Positions 13,501 to 25,278 are shown, counted from the stretch's first letter. The stretch is DNA of 64,000 bases from Hymenolepis diminuta (GCA_900708905.1 CAADRB010000002.1:485221-549220), one strand, 5' to 3'. The notes: generated by a model from the sequence alone, not told the origin. A program made the numbers and translations.

Positions 13501-16500
13501 ACTCACTCTTATTAGAGACAAGGGATCCAATAAATTGATTGCTGAAGCTTTTCTAGTCTGATTTTGCTAATACATGTGATACAAGAGTGATCTCAACATA
13601 TTTCGGGATGAACAAAAATTACGTACCACATTTGGGAGTGATAAAATACTAGCGGTTGAATGTCTCGGTTGACGACGCTATAGGATAAGATATAACTGGT
13701 GAGTAGCAATAACAAAACCACACAAAAATCACACAGCACTTCAGGAAACGAGAATTAGTAACAAAAGGATAAAAAAACTTGTGCACTTAAAGATTCTTGA
13801 ATAGCAATAATAAAGCCATATCCCATTGACTTTATCAAATGCTATCTAATATATTACATGTAACAATATGAAAATCATGTTAATACTTAAAAAAAAGAAT
13901 TTGGGTGGAAACCAAGTAAAATCGTACCAGAAGAACGCAAAGAAAGATGGTTTAATGTCTCTCTCAATCAAAAACTTCAGTTATCATTATAAGATCAGAT
14001 TTTGGTTATGATTCACAATAGAGGAACTTATTTAGAAATATAGTTCCGTTTCTATAGTAATAGTAATAATAAGTTAGTCAGGAATATTGCGTAAGAGTAA
14101 TTCTTCAGGGACCTCCCTAGTTGAGAAGACCTAATACAACCACCCCCTTCTAAATATCAATAATAAAAGAGCTTAACGAATTTAATGTATGTGGTAATGG
14201 ATATCCAAGCTGTGATTTTTAGACACCTGTTTTATGGACGTGTTAACAACTTGACCCGGGCTATCTCGTTGACCATGTAATATTCTCTCACAATTATAAT
14301 TGAATATAAAACCATTGTAATTCGATGCCAGTTGAATAGAACACACTCCCTCTCTGGTTTTATGAGGCTTTTGTAAGTAGTTACCGATATGTTGCACGAA
14401 CTGTATACCTCGGTGATGCAGCGGTCAGATTTTACGAGGTCGTGACTCTCCAATGCAAATCCAGTTATTGAAATGACCAGGGTAATCGAAACATACTTGT
14501 TTCAATGAGCTTGACAATAATCAAATTGTTTTTAAAACCATGTTTTCAGATTTTGTGACATTTGCTTGCTACGTCATCAGCACACGTGATTTCAGCGTAT
14601 TAACTAACTCCATGACCAATTAATAAACATGACAAATAATTGGGTTGGGCATTTGAAAAATATATTTAATAAATAAAGCATAAAATATGATCATAATCTG
14701 ATAATTTCTACTCGCAAATATTCGCAAGAAAAATACCACCATTTTCTATATTTTTATTTTGAAATTAATGAAAAAGGAATTTAAATCTGTGTAAGTCGTA
14801 AATGATATTAGTCATATGATTTAATGTAATTATCCAGATAATGCACCTTAGCTGCTTTAGGTTTAGATATTGGCTCAGAGTTATTTTTCTATGTAAACAT
14901 GGGAGTATTTTCCCATGTTTCCTTGAAGTAATCTGCCTCTTTCAATTTCACAACGAAAATCGTAGTTTTGTTGAATCCGTAATCTGTAATCGGTAATCTG
15001 AGTCTAGAAAACTCATCACAATTTGATAAAATTCACAGAATCATGAAATACAAGGTGGCTTCTCACAAATGGCATTTAGAGACTAAACTTTCATCAATCC
15101 CGACATTCAGGTTCCTTGCTCATTGAGGACCAAGTTAAATCAATCAAGAAGTAAGACAGTAAAACTAGATGATATTAAACAAAATTGCCAAACTGGACGG
15201 ATCTATAATAAATAATGTATTATCTATTTGTACTAGTAGAGAAGCTCGTGAGAGCACAGTAAAATAAAGCGAGTTCCCGATAAATTTAGGGATAAGCGCT
15301 TTTATTCAAGAGGATTCTGGTACAAATGCGGCAAATCATCTCAATTCTAAATCTTTTCGACTTGAAAAACTGGTGTTTGTGTAAATCGTAATTGCTTCTT
15401 CGTAACAATAATCAAATATTAACCATATGAATATCGAGTTTATTAGGGATGAAGGAAAGGATGGATTCCTCCCTTCAGGCCAGCAGTATTGGCGTCGCTT
15501 AAAAGCGATATATACGCATTGTCATCTAAGAAATTGAAATTTGATCTTCAAAGTATGCATCGCGATGACTTCTATATACTCGTTAGCGATGAAATGGAAG
15601 GAATAGAATTTTTATAAATGAACTTATCATCTTGTATCTTAGAAAATTAAATGAATTGTAAATTGCTCCAAGTTTTCCAAATATGAAAATGAATCTTTGC
15701 AATAGTACGACGATGTTACGGAATATTAATAACTATAAGCTTTAATGAATAGAATTTCAATCCATTGAGGGCCATTCTTGACTATCGTTTTGGCCAGAAC
15801 TCTATATCAACGAGCTCATTAACATTACCAAGAGCTGCAGACAATAAGGACTGTGTCGTGAGGGGCAATATATTATTAAACTTAGTGTCTCCACATTCGC
15901 TTTTCATCCTTCTCATTATTATCTTGATAGCTAAGACTAAAGAATAAAACTATATTCTGTCCGTTAGTGGTTAGACCATCAAATGTCTCTAATTCAAGAG
16001 GAATTTTTACTGGGAAAAGTAGAAACAAATAATTTTCATAGTCATTGAACATTGGTCTCTTTCTTAATTTTACTCACTTTTATTCAAATATAACTATTGT
16101 AATGTTGCAAGTTCTCCATTAGATAATGATACAAATATTCACCTCTGATTTTTGCTGTTATCTTCATTTAGGTAAAGGATTTCTTATTCTTATCTTAACA
16201 CAGATTTGAATGAAGTAGTAAAAGGATAAAATTTATTACAACCGAATTCATTTAATCTGCTTCCAAAGTGTAGGATTATTTCTTACGAGTTGGTAATTTA
16301 ATTGCCTATGAAAAATGCGTAAATCGGCTTATCCTCTCTGTGCAAAATATGGGAAAGTACTGCAGACAGTAAAGTGAAGTAGCATAAAATCCATCTCAAA
16401 ATAACGATATGTTTTCAGAGAAGTGATCAGAAAACCCATTATAATTAGTGACAGGTCAAACTTATTCATTTTAGCTGAAGAATTTATTTATAATTGGGAT

Positions 16501-18100
16501 TCGTTAGAAATATGTAAGTAAGACAGAAAAAGTTAAAATGAATCGCAAAACAAAATGAATATTTTAATGCAGTGCAAAACGTAGACGGGTACGTTCTTAC
16601 CCACAGAGACTGCAGGATAGTATTAAAATTAAATTTTGTTAGAACAGATTCAGAGTTTCTTGGGAGGTTAGGAGTAACGTTAGTTGTAAAAGAAGATTTT
16701 GCTGTTGCACTTACTTGGGAAATACTCCAAGGATGCTGCAGAGAATGTTGAATCTTCTTCTTTTTTTTGCAGCATTTTGACGGATCTTTGGAACAATAAT
16801 CCTGTTCGTTGTCGGAATCTTCATCCAATTGTCTAAATCGATCAGCGATCTGATCGCTTATTCGACGCATCAAAAGGATCCAGGCTAGATTCATATAACG
16901 CATCAATGAAAGTCTAATTTCCCTGGACACGCCCCTGTCTGCGCAATTTATGTAGGACTATATCACATAAATGTCAGAAATCAATGAGATTTTATAAAAT
17001 TTAACGAAATTGCTTCATTTAATAGATATAAATGAGGTTTATTGCAAATAATGTATTTAAGAAGAAAACTTGCTCTAACTATAATCGTTGCTAAGCTATG
17101 GATAGCAAATCAACCACTCGAGCTTTCAACTTTTATATGTTCCCAGTTGAACGCTTTCCTCTCCTATTAGATATGTTAGAACCAATTTCTGAAATATGAC
17201 TGCGGCCCTTAATTCGTTAAAACCTGCTATCTATTCATGCCAAATAAGCCCCAAACATATTCAAAACCCTAAAATGTCGCAAACCACGATTGTCTGAAGG
17301 AAAGCGAATAAAAAATTATTCACTCTTAAATGAAAACTTTGCTTTTCTCCCCCTAGACTAATTATAATGCTAGGAAAATATCTGAATGTAGGAAATAGTA
17401 AAATTGTCTGATTTAACCAGAGCACAACATTAGTTTTTCTCCATTCGGTATTTAGATTTAGGATGTGCACATTTTGCTTTATGGGAATGGTTTACCATGT
17501 AGTGTTCTATTTTCAAGATATGCCTTCTCCGTACCCACGGTGTCAAAAATTATTGACTTGTTTGTTAATTTGGAGGGTTGATCATACCATTCCAATAGTT
17601 TACTAACTCTAACAAAATAGAGCTCATTGAATTTTACTTAGGATGAACTCTAAACGAAGTAATTGAGTATCATAGATCTTGTTCAGCTCATATATTTTAA
17701 CTATTTTGATCATTTAAACTGAGTAAAAAACCAGAAAAAGTATCTTACCATAGTTGAGTAAGCAATGTGGTTCATCCATGGAATGTACATATACATGTTG
17801 TACCATCGACCAATAACTCCCGATACAAAGAAACCCAGCAGAAAAGAAACAGGTATATTTCCTTTCATTCCTTCGCAAAAGCGGACAACGTCCTCAAAAG
17901 TTCTGTATGTAAAGGGTGTATTAAGCTTATAACAGACACTTTTAAGGTTAAAATTGCTTTATTGTATTCTTAAGTGATTAAACACGAACCTTTTCTGTGC
18001 TTCGGGTAAAGCAAATCGGTATGTCAAACTTATTGCGTAGTAAACCGCAAGATAAAGAAAAAGATCGACCCAGACCAACTTGTAAAGACTTCCCTTCCAT
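7558..18100 (-). CDS. Bestrophin-family calcium-activated anion channel (multi-exon, N-terminus not located)
   Basis: Bestrophins are pentameric plasma- or organelle-membrane anion channels gated by Ca2+. Located coding exons in transcript order: 17,990-18,100; 17,749-17,902; 16,715-16,938; 13,147-13,378; 12,187-12,389; 12,037-12,114; 9,384-9,536; 7,846-8,096; 7,698-7,771; 7,558-7,634 (TGA stop). Hallmarks are WKGSLYK after the first helix, the neck INxPVSFLLGF equivalent with Ile, Phe and Phe retained (read IPVSFLLGF), GRWYN, IPDPRMIG, MPLVYTQ, and the Ca2+-clasp motif NPFGDDDEDFE at 8,045-8,080. Splice phases agree across all located junctions except one: between 17,749 (phase 0) and 16,938 (phase 1) the family has about seven more residues, implying a microexon I could not find. 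The initiator exon is also missing upstream of 18,100. The C-terminal tail after the clasp is short and basic. Family assignment is secure; the full model is not. Confidence 0.88.
9890..12013 (+). mobile_element. Internally deleted Ty3/gypsy LTR retrotransposon inside a bestrophin intron
   Basis: Plus-strand order: gag capsid remnants at about 9,897-10,400 (MWIAQYRDIY, KQFRC), CCHC-type zinc-knuckle remnants at about 10,590-10,670 split over two frames, an aspartic-protease remnant with DTGSDI at about 10,770 followed at once by a stop, and GLDWMDELNL at about 10,890-10,920. From about 11,410 the frame resembles the C-terminal tail of gypsy integrase (YSVGDLAYALN). The reverse transcriptase, RNase H and integrase core that should lie between are absent, so this is a deletion derivative. 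Stops and frameshifts are present throughout. An LTR closes the element on the right; I did not find a left LTR. It lies antisense in the intron between bestrophin exons 12,037-12,114 and 9,384-9,536. Confidence 0.75.
11583..12013 (+). repeat. Gypsy LTR, plus orientation (right LTR of the deleted element)
   Basis: From about 11,720 to 12,013 the sequence matches the reverse complement of 19,643-19,924 plus 21,250-21,290 with few differences. The shared part includes TTCGTTCGAACGAATT, GACCTATCGATACGAAAGC and the terminal CCTACA/ATTATAG region. The left edge is inferred from a purine tract (AGGAGGG) ending near 11,581, after the integrase-tail remnant. Its right end lies about 24 bp from the splice donor of bestrophin exon 12,037-12,114. 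Confidence 0.65.
13147..13378 (-). CDS. Bestrophin exon encoding an acidic cytoplasmic insertion
   Basis: This exon starts after a TTGTACTTGCAG acceptor and ends at a GTGAGG donor. It joins in phase with 16,715-16,938 upstream and 12,187-12,389 downstream. Together with the end of the upstream exon (an acidic stretch, then CCKKKKK) it inserts roughly 110 residues between the segments equivalent to human BEST1 'KRF' and 'GFMTPAE', where vertebrate proteins have about a dozen. The inserted part is rich in Pro, Asp, Glu and Ser (for example PRPEEDFDVFNAFEGDDEW), so probably disordered. An in-frame TGA follows if the donor is not used, so this could alternatively be the last exon of a short isoform. 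Confidence 0.6.
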
Positions 18101-18920
18101 CTAGTAAGAGGAAATAATAGAATATTCTTTCAGTTTAGAACTAATATTTGAAATATAAACTATAAATAACATGGTCCATGGTAGAATTTAACCGATTTCC
18201 CCCCAATTATGTCAATAACGAATGAAAAACTTAATCAATTAAAAGGCAAACTTTAAAACACGAAAACACTAAATATTAGCATAATATTATTTATGAATTT
18301 TGTCTGCTGTATAGTATAGTCGAATAAAATATTTAAGATACGAAAACTGTGAGCAACATCGTTTAAACAAAACAAAAGACTCATCAATCGGTGTAAATCA
18401 ATAAACAAGAAAGCATGCACCCGTCATCACTTTAGAAATTCATAATGCAGCTACTTTGATTTCGGGTGTGAAGTTATCTCAACAAACTACGGCTATTAAA
18501 ACAAGTATTAGCATCTAGTGGTGGGGAGTAGTGTATACAATCTCGATTACCTTCGCAGAATTTTTACGAAAATAAATGCTCCATTTCCATCCGATATATC
18601 GTCCACGTAGGAGATTGACATTGTGCAATGTTGATTACATAAATTCTGCTCAAACTACTGCAAAGCCTCTCGTTACTTAGGTGTGCTTAAAATGACTTAG
18701 TTAATAAGAAGAAGAAAAGTAAACCACTAAGATCTCTCGTGGTTGCACCTTCGCACACTTGCTCAAGAACGTTCCCGCGTAACTTAAATCTCAAGGTTAA
18801 TCAGCGCACATCTTTATGGAAGAGTGTGCATCAGATTGGCAAATTTTTCATCATTTTAAATCTAGAATTTATCATTAAGGCGGGCTGGGGATTAATACTC
18901 ACGTTCTTAAGAGGGAGCCG

Positions 18921-19094
18921 GTACATCAACAATGTGATTCGCCCAATTTGCAGTGATGGACTCAAGGAGAGAAATAGGCATAGTGTATCCTATCAGTTCA
19001 TCTTGAGGCACTGCGGCACGGAAATTAATAACTCCTCCATAAGCGTCATTATGTGTCTCCTGCCAACGGATTACCATTGTGGTGACGTATCATT
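18921..19094 (-). other. Unrecognised exon-like open frame
   Basis: On the minus strand an open frame runs from just after a TGA at about 19,106 to a TAA at about 18,920, with good coding-like composition (MVIRWQETHNDAYGG, then FRAAVPQDELIGYTMP). A strong GTGAGT donor follows the stop by a few bases at about 18,902. It lies where the missing bestrophin N-terminal exon would be expected, but this frame does not resemble a bestrophin N-terminus and does not reach the donor open. A different frame into the same donor would join TWKGSLYK correctly, but it has an upstream stop. I do not recognise it. Confidence 0.25.
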
Positions 19095-20083
19095 TGCATG
19101 TGGTGATAATTTTTTTAGCTAAGTGGTTCCGAAAACCACTGTTTCAGCAGCAATTGAACCTGATTGATAGAACTCGAAGAAACTATTAACACATTCTTAA
19201 AATTATATATATCTTGGAATTGTTGCGGTCATAGGAATGACTTAACTTATTCCATAAACCTAATTTACTTTCCACGTTTAGTGAGCTTAATCTTAAAATA
19301 TAGTATCATGCAGAACGGAGATTCTTCCGTTTGAAAGTTTGTAAATATTATTGCCTCTTCACATTTTTATCTAATTTTGTATTAAAGATTTAGATCTGAA
19401 CAAAAAAACTGGCAAGTCCTTTTTCAAGGTTTGTATACGGTAAAAAACTTAACTCTCATCGAGACCGTGTTAAAAGATCACTAAATATAACAAAAATTGC
19501 GACATTATCTTCTAGCTTCGGTTCCAACCTTTTCTCACATGGTGAAAGCGCAATATTTTGCATGTTTCACATCGGGTATTACAAACCACATGAGGAAATT
19601 TATTATTTCAATGTTAATATTAAAACTGTCATACGTTTTTTTCTATAATCTGCCCTACTCTGTAGGATTCCTTAACCGACTCTTAGATTCCCTAATCCAT
19701 TGCATTAGTTACAAACACGACCCGACAATACCACAATACAAAACGACTCGAACCAATATATCAACACAAGACCCACGCTTTCGTATCGATAGGTCGATTT
19801 ATATTATGCGTCATTTACAACCCTAATGTAAATAAATTCGTTCGAACGAAAGGGAATTAAAAGAAGCAGGCATTAGAAAGTGGAAAATAAAGAATCTTAC
19901 GTATAAGAATAATTTTGGGAAAAATAACACATGGGCTGAAAAGTCCCGGCCCTAACACATAGATGCGCTACTTTTATTGCAGTCACCTTTTTCAGTTAAT
20001 ACTCACCTTCAAAAGACACCTGTTAAAAGTTCATCATATTCTATTCATTAGTTTGTGAGTTATTGTGCTAAGAGTGACGCTAC

Positions 20084-20896
20084 NNNNNNNNNNNNNNNNN
20101 NNNNNNNNNNNNNNNNNNNNNNNNNNNNNNNNNNNNNNNNNNNNNNNNNNNNNNNNNNNNNNNNNNNNNNNNNNNNNNNNNNNNNNNNNNNNNNNNNNNN
20201 NNNNNNNNNNNNNNNNNNNNNNNNNNNNNNNNNNNNNNNNNNNNNNNNNNNNNNNNNNNNNNNNNNNNNNNNNNNNNNNNNNNNNNNNNNNNNNNNNNNN
20301 NNNNNNNNNNNNNNNNNNNNNNNNNNNNNNNNNNNNNNNNNNNNNNNNNNNNNNNNNNNNNNNNNNNNNNNNNNNNNNNNNNNNNNNNNNNNNNNNNNNN
20401 NNNNNNNNNNNNNNNNNNNNNNNNNNNNNNNNNNNNNNNNNNNNNNNNNNNNNNNNNNNNNNNNNNNNNNNNNNNNNNNNNNNNNNNNNNNNNNNNNNNN
20501 NNNNNNNNNNNNNNNNNNNNNNNNNNNNNNNNNNNNNNNNNNNNNNNNNNNNNNNNNNNNNNNNNNNNNNNNNNNNNNNNNNNNNNNNNNNNNNNNNNNN
20601 NNNNNNNNNNNNNNNNNNNNNNNNNNNNNNNNNNNNNNNNNNNNNNNNNNNNNNNNNNNNNNNNNNNNNNNNNNNNNNNNNNNNNNNNNNNNNNNNNNNN
20701 NNNNNNNNNNNNNNNNNNNNNNNNNNNNNNNNNNNNNNNNNNNNNNNNNNNNNNNNNNNNNNNNNNNNNNNNNNNNNNNNNNNNNNNNNNNNNNNNNNNN
20801 NNNNNNNNNNNNNNNNNNNNNNNNNNNNNNNNNNNNNNNNNNNNNNNNNNNNNNNNNNNNNNNNNNNNNNNNNNNNNNNNNNNNNNNNNNNNNNNN
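20084..20896. other. Assembly gap (813 N)
   Basis: This is an unsequenced run inside the mariner. The visible flanks and the normal length of mariner transposases suggest the gap estimate is close to the real missing length. Open frames spanning the N run are artefacts. Confidence 0.99.
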
Positions 20897-21185
20897 CACC
20901 GTGTCACAAGTGAATTAAAACAATGGCAAAACTACATGAATTGAACTTCGAACTGCTCCCACATCCACCGTATTCGCCAGATTTGGCTCCCAGCGACTAC
21001 TGGCTGTTCGCAGACCTAAAAAAATGCTCGCTGGTAAGAAATTTGGCACGAATGAAGAGGTTATCGCTGAAAGTGAGGTCTATTTTGAGGCAAAAGATAA
21101 ATCGTTCTACAAAAGTGGTATTGAAATGTTAGAGCGGCGCTGGAATGATTGGGTTGCCCTTGATGGAGATTACGTTGATGAATAA
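20897..21185 (+). pseudogene. Mariner transposase, C-terminal part, broken
   Basis: The mariner transposase cuts and pastes its own element, using a DDD-type catalytic triad. After the gap the frame reads PCHK from the second-Asp region (DNAPCHK in the family), then an in-frame TGA at 20,911-20,913. Next comes IKTMAKLHELNFELLPHPPY, then SPDLAPSDYWLF with the third catalytic Asp. The run of seven A at 21,018-21,024 shifts the frame by one base; the downstream frame then reads to YVDE and a TAA at 21,183-21,185. The element therefore cannot make transposase. The motif set matches the irritans-like mariners by family knowledge. Confidence 0.9.
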
Positions 21186-21251
21186 AGCTAATTTTGAACC
21201 AAAAGAACTGTGGTTTCTTGTTAGGCCCGGGACTTTTCAGTCCATGTGTTA

Positions 21252-23800
21252 TCATTTTTTTTATATGTAACCGTTATCTTGATAAGAGTCGAATTTTCGG
21301 AATATTGGTCAAGCACAGTTACAGGATTCAATCCAATTAAGCCCTTGTGAATAGACACATAGAAAAACAAACACGAATTTGATTCCCTTTATTTTTAGGA
21401 GACTACATTTTCTATCAGCTCGGCTGCTTCTTTACCATTAAAAGATTATATCTATTTTCTGATTCTCGTTCTGAATAGTTGCAGCGCTTTGAAACAATGT
21501 GTCACCACTGAGATGTCCCACTGTGCAAACTCCCCCTATTTTTCCCTTTGATGTGGCATATTATTTATTTCCTATGGTTGGGAAAAAAGCTTTATGACAT
21601 GTTATCACTGGGAGATGCGAAAAAACTTATGCCAATAAAATAGTCACCCGTAAGTTTGTTAATGGCCATGAAGAGAAGCACACTCCGACTATCACAGGTC
21701 CTACTGTATTTGGTCTGAGTTTATTAAAGTCGCAGCACTGTTTAGGTGGACATCTAGAGTCACTGCATAGAAAAAACGTAAATGATTTTCAAGATTTAAA
21801 TTAAGACTATATTTATCTAAATTATTAACTCCAAAATTTTGAAGTCTATAAATAAAGCTAATACTGACAGCCAGATTTTGGACGCGACGAAATCTCTCTC
21901 CTCAAAAGGTGGTCGCTCATCAATAGCCTAAAATGTCCACTGTACAGCACTGGGTAGTCCTGAAAAAGTCAATCATATGCAGAATACTATTATTCCTATA
22001 AGAGTACCTTAAAAATTAATAACATGCCTCGGAGTGAGCAATTGCAGCTTACAAAAAATGTGATCATTAGGGTAGAAATTAAGAAGCGAAATGAGTGGTA
22101 GAAATCCCTTGATTGTCATTTTGGCTGATCATCATCCTGAGATAGACTTTTAATTTAATTTTTGAGGTAAAGCGAATAGAGCATTAACAGTATTCTTGAC
22201 CTTAGGATTCTTTTAAATAGTTTTCTCGACAGACCAAACTGACTGGTTTGTTCGAAAATATGTGGAGGTTGTGGTGCGTAAACTCAACGTATTGTGCACT
22301 AACTGACTCATATCTATGTCATAAGTGTCAATTATTCATAAACGGATAAGGGACGCGAAATCCGTCGAAATCCTGTTTCTCTCATACGTATCGTTCTCTT
22401 CCCTCCAAATTTTGTCACATATTTCTCCCTCCTATTCATTTCTAATTATTCAATATACGGCATGATTCTACTTACTCCTCAGTCTTCTCATTTGAGAAAG
22501 TTTGTTGATTCTTATGAAAATAATCAATTATAGGAGAAAATAAATAGACCAAATTGTTCTGGTTCTCTAAAGCAGCTTCACTATCGGGATTAAATGCTTT
22601 ATTAGCGAGTATGTCATCTCTGGGAAGGAGACAGCTAATTTAAATCATAGGAACTGTGGCAAAATAACTTGGCAACTTGTTATCATGGTAAAATATCTGA
22701 GCGCAAATAAAGCGAAATTCCATACTTCTATCAATTTCTGTGCTGTATTACTGCTTTCTGATTTCAGATACTCTTCCTTGATTATATTTTTATTTTGAAA
22801 TAGTCAACTCGTAATTTATACTGAAAATACATCTAAAGTTTTTGGTTTTAGAATCCGTATCGGTAGTAAAGTTGAATGGCAGCTTCTGACCTTTTTGCAT
22901 TGAAAGTTCTTAAATACGGTATAATTTAATCATGAATCATTTTTATTCATTTTGTAATTTAAGGATTGCGCAGAAATTAAATTTCGTATAAATATTTAGA
23001 AACCTGCCATAGGATTCATTGATATATTTTTGACATGTTCACTTCAACAGAAAATACATTAAATGGCATTTCCCACCCCGATGCCTTGATTTTATTATAG
23101 AGACGATTAAATATAATACGTGCTCAATCTACTTTAGTTGGTAAAATTTAAATACCCTAACCTTTGAGGATTTCTTTTGACTACAATGATAAGGAATATG
23201 AGGTATACATTATGCCAAGATAAAAGAGCGGTTAACGTGTTCGTCACGATTCCGATACTGGATAGTGCACACATGGTGAGGAGAATGACCAACTGTACCG
23301 GTTAATTCTGGGTAATAAATGAGCGGTAGAATCTGAGTTTATCTTCAGGTTCCACGATGTCACCACTATACCCCGGATAAAAAAACCTTTCCCTAAAAAG
23401 ATTTGAGAAATTTAATCGTGATATAAATCACTTCCTTTTATCAATACTCCAAACACATGCTCTGCAACCTGAAATTAATGTATAGTTCCCAAAGGACAGA
23501 TTCTACTTTACGCATGCGGTCTAGATTAAGATACTACTACTAGAATTTTCAAGTTCACTACCGATAAATGTACTAACAGAATGCTCTTAGTTCATACATG
23601 CTAGTGTGCTTGAGGTCGATTTAGAACTTTCTGTGTGATTCTTAGATCACAGAGTCTTTGCGAAAGTCACATTGATCAACAGGAAAAGAAAGTCGACCAA
23701 ATGATCACCACTTACAGCTCTCTGAAAGATATCACAATTCATCGTAAAAACGCCGGCATTTTAAAACATTGAGCAAAAGTGTATTAATTTCCAGGCGGCA
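21252..23800. other. Intergenic stretch without recognisable genes
   Basis: I find no supported coding frame. It contains a tRNA-like SINE copy at about 23,226-23,330 and a CT-rich patch at 22,370-22,500 that may be a third copy of the inverted-repeat family seen at the left end. Confidence 0.5.
23226..23330 (+). repeat. tRNA-derived SINE copy
   Basis: It shows an A-box-like AGCGGTTAACG, then a B-box-like CACGATTCCGATAC, then GCACACATGGTGAGGAGAATG and ACCAACT...GGTTAAT. The same ordered blocks occur at 35,735-35,850, 39,655-39,745, 47,905-47,985, 57,565-57,655 and, inverted, at 41,905-41,990. Internal Pol III promoter boxes plus a shared tail indicate a tRNA-derived SINE family. Confidence 0.5.
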
Positions 23801-24515
23801 GGAGGCCAAAAACATTCAAAATGATATCAAGAGGATCTGGTTCCGATTTCGATATTGGTGCGTACCGGGAATGGAGATGGTTCCGATGTCCTTGTGGTTT
23901 GATCTTGGCCGTCCTTTGTGAACATATTTTATAGCCTTCTTCGGCATTGGATCCTTAGCTATCGCATTCTGTACATCGTTTATAGTTATGAAAAATTTGC
24001 GTATGGCATCGAATAACAAGTGTTGCGTATCACCTTCCACATTCAGACTTGCAGTGACGATTTCCTCGTCAGGAAATTTGTAGATAAGAAGAGAAATACA
24101 GTCACCTTGCCCGACTTTCGCTGTGTGCCAATATTCTACATAGAAATCATAGTTAAGAACTAAGGCTAATCAACGCTGAAGTCAGCTTGAAGTGTAAACT
24201 GGAATACCCTTATTGGGAACAAAGATAAAGAGAATTAATTTACGATCTGCTAGCATTGTGAAGTCCTGACCGTAGAGGAATTTACAAAACACATGATGGA
24301 AGGAATTCTTTTCAAACTGGTTATAGTAAGAGGTCAAGAAATATTAGCAATGGCTTTTCTGAACCGTCATAGTTCGGAGTATCTGCAGTCGCTAAGATTG
24401 GTCGAATCGGATTGTAATGAGAAAGCTCCAAATCAGAAATGAGGATGTCATTTAGCTTTGTGAAAGCTTTCCCACATTTGGGAGTTCAGTTCCGTTCAGT
24501 ATCCTTTCTCAACGA

Positions 24516-25278
24516 CTAAGTTAGAGGAGCCCCAATATTATGCAGTGTTGGCAGAAATATACTCTGGTAGTCGATGAGACCCAGGAAAGGATGCAATGCG
24601 GCAATGTCCGTAGATCGTGGCATTTCCGTTATTATCTGAAGCTTTTCTGGGTACTGACGACGGCCATTTTCATCAAAGGTACATCTTAGGCGCTTAATAG
24701 AAAATACAAAGAATGTGCATTTCACAGCACAAAGGCGGAGGTAATACTCTTGAATGCACTGAAGAAGTACGATGACACGCTCTTGAGAGCGGCCTACAAC
24801 AGTTATTTCGTTGAGGTATGCAGCAGAACCAGAGGCTCAGCATCATGATATTCATTATTTGTTGGAAATAGCTAGTGCTGTATTTCCCCCAAATGGAAGT
24901 CCGATATATCATGATGTCACAATGCGTATTAATAATCAGTGACTCTGGTGTAACTTCGACTTACAAATGAAACTTTGGAAAGTATTTAATGCCTTTCAAT
25001 AATGTGAATATGTCATCAGGAACTGGAAGTGAGTAACAATCGAGCACCAATGCGGCCTTTGGACTAGCAGAATAGTCAACGCACAAATAGATAGTTCTAT
25101 CTGCTTTCCAAACAATAACAGTAAGCGCAGCCCATTTTGAATAAGAAACGGGTTTTAGGATGTCTCTTTGTTTCAAACGATTAAGATTTTCGTCCATCAT
25201 AGACAGAGCCGGAGGTGAAACTGGCGGCTTAGGAAGGAAAGCTGACTGAGTATTCGGCAGCCAGCCAGTCGAGACCAA
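24516..25278 (-). pseudogene. Gypsy reverse transcriptase remnant
   Basis: The RT start is recognisable by SYSKWAALTVIVWKAD, VDYSASPKAAL and YSLPVPDDIFTLLKG. Further on, the catalytic YxDD box appears as YLNE (about 24,800-24,815), so both active-site aspartates are lost. The connection region (EMPRSTDIAALHPFLGLIDY) follows in another frame. Frame changes at about 24,960 and 24,900 separate the parts. Confidence 0.85.

Larger units (their letters stand above)
19927..21249 (+). mobile_element. Mariner (Tc1/mariner superfamily) transposon, decayed, with an assembly gap
   Basis: The terminal inverted repeats are ACACATGGGCTGAAAAGTCC at the left (19,927) and its near-complement ending CAGTCCATGTGT at 21,249. 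TA dinucleotides at 19,925-19,926 and 21,250-21,251 fit the mariner TA target-site duplication. Total length, including the N run, is 1,323 bp, as expected for a full-length mariner. It inserted into an LTR, so it is younger than that LTR. The left arm before the gap is untranslated leader. Confidence 0.9.
19643..21330 (-). mobile_element. Solo gypsy LTR, minus orientation, interrupted by a mariner
   Basis: Read on the minus strand this is the same LTR as 11,583-12,013. It is split: 21,250 to about 21,330 is its left part and 19,643-19,924 its right part. Across the mariner insertion the sequence resumes exactly where the other LTR copy continues (CATATAARAAAAT then ATTTTCCCAAAA). No internal gypsy sequence is recognisable on either side, so it is probably a solo LTR. 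Together with the plus-strand copy it forms inverted repeats around bestrophin exons 12,037-18,100. Confidence 0.7.

Noticed and set aside
18739..19122. 127-codon plus-strand open frame
   Set aside because: Composition looks random and the opposite strand has a more coding-like frame over part of it; no homology seen.
20055..20918. Several long open frames across 20,055-20,918 on both strands
   Set aside because: They consist of unknown residues from the N run and carry no information.
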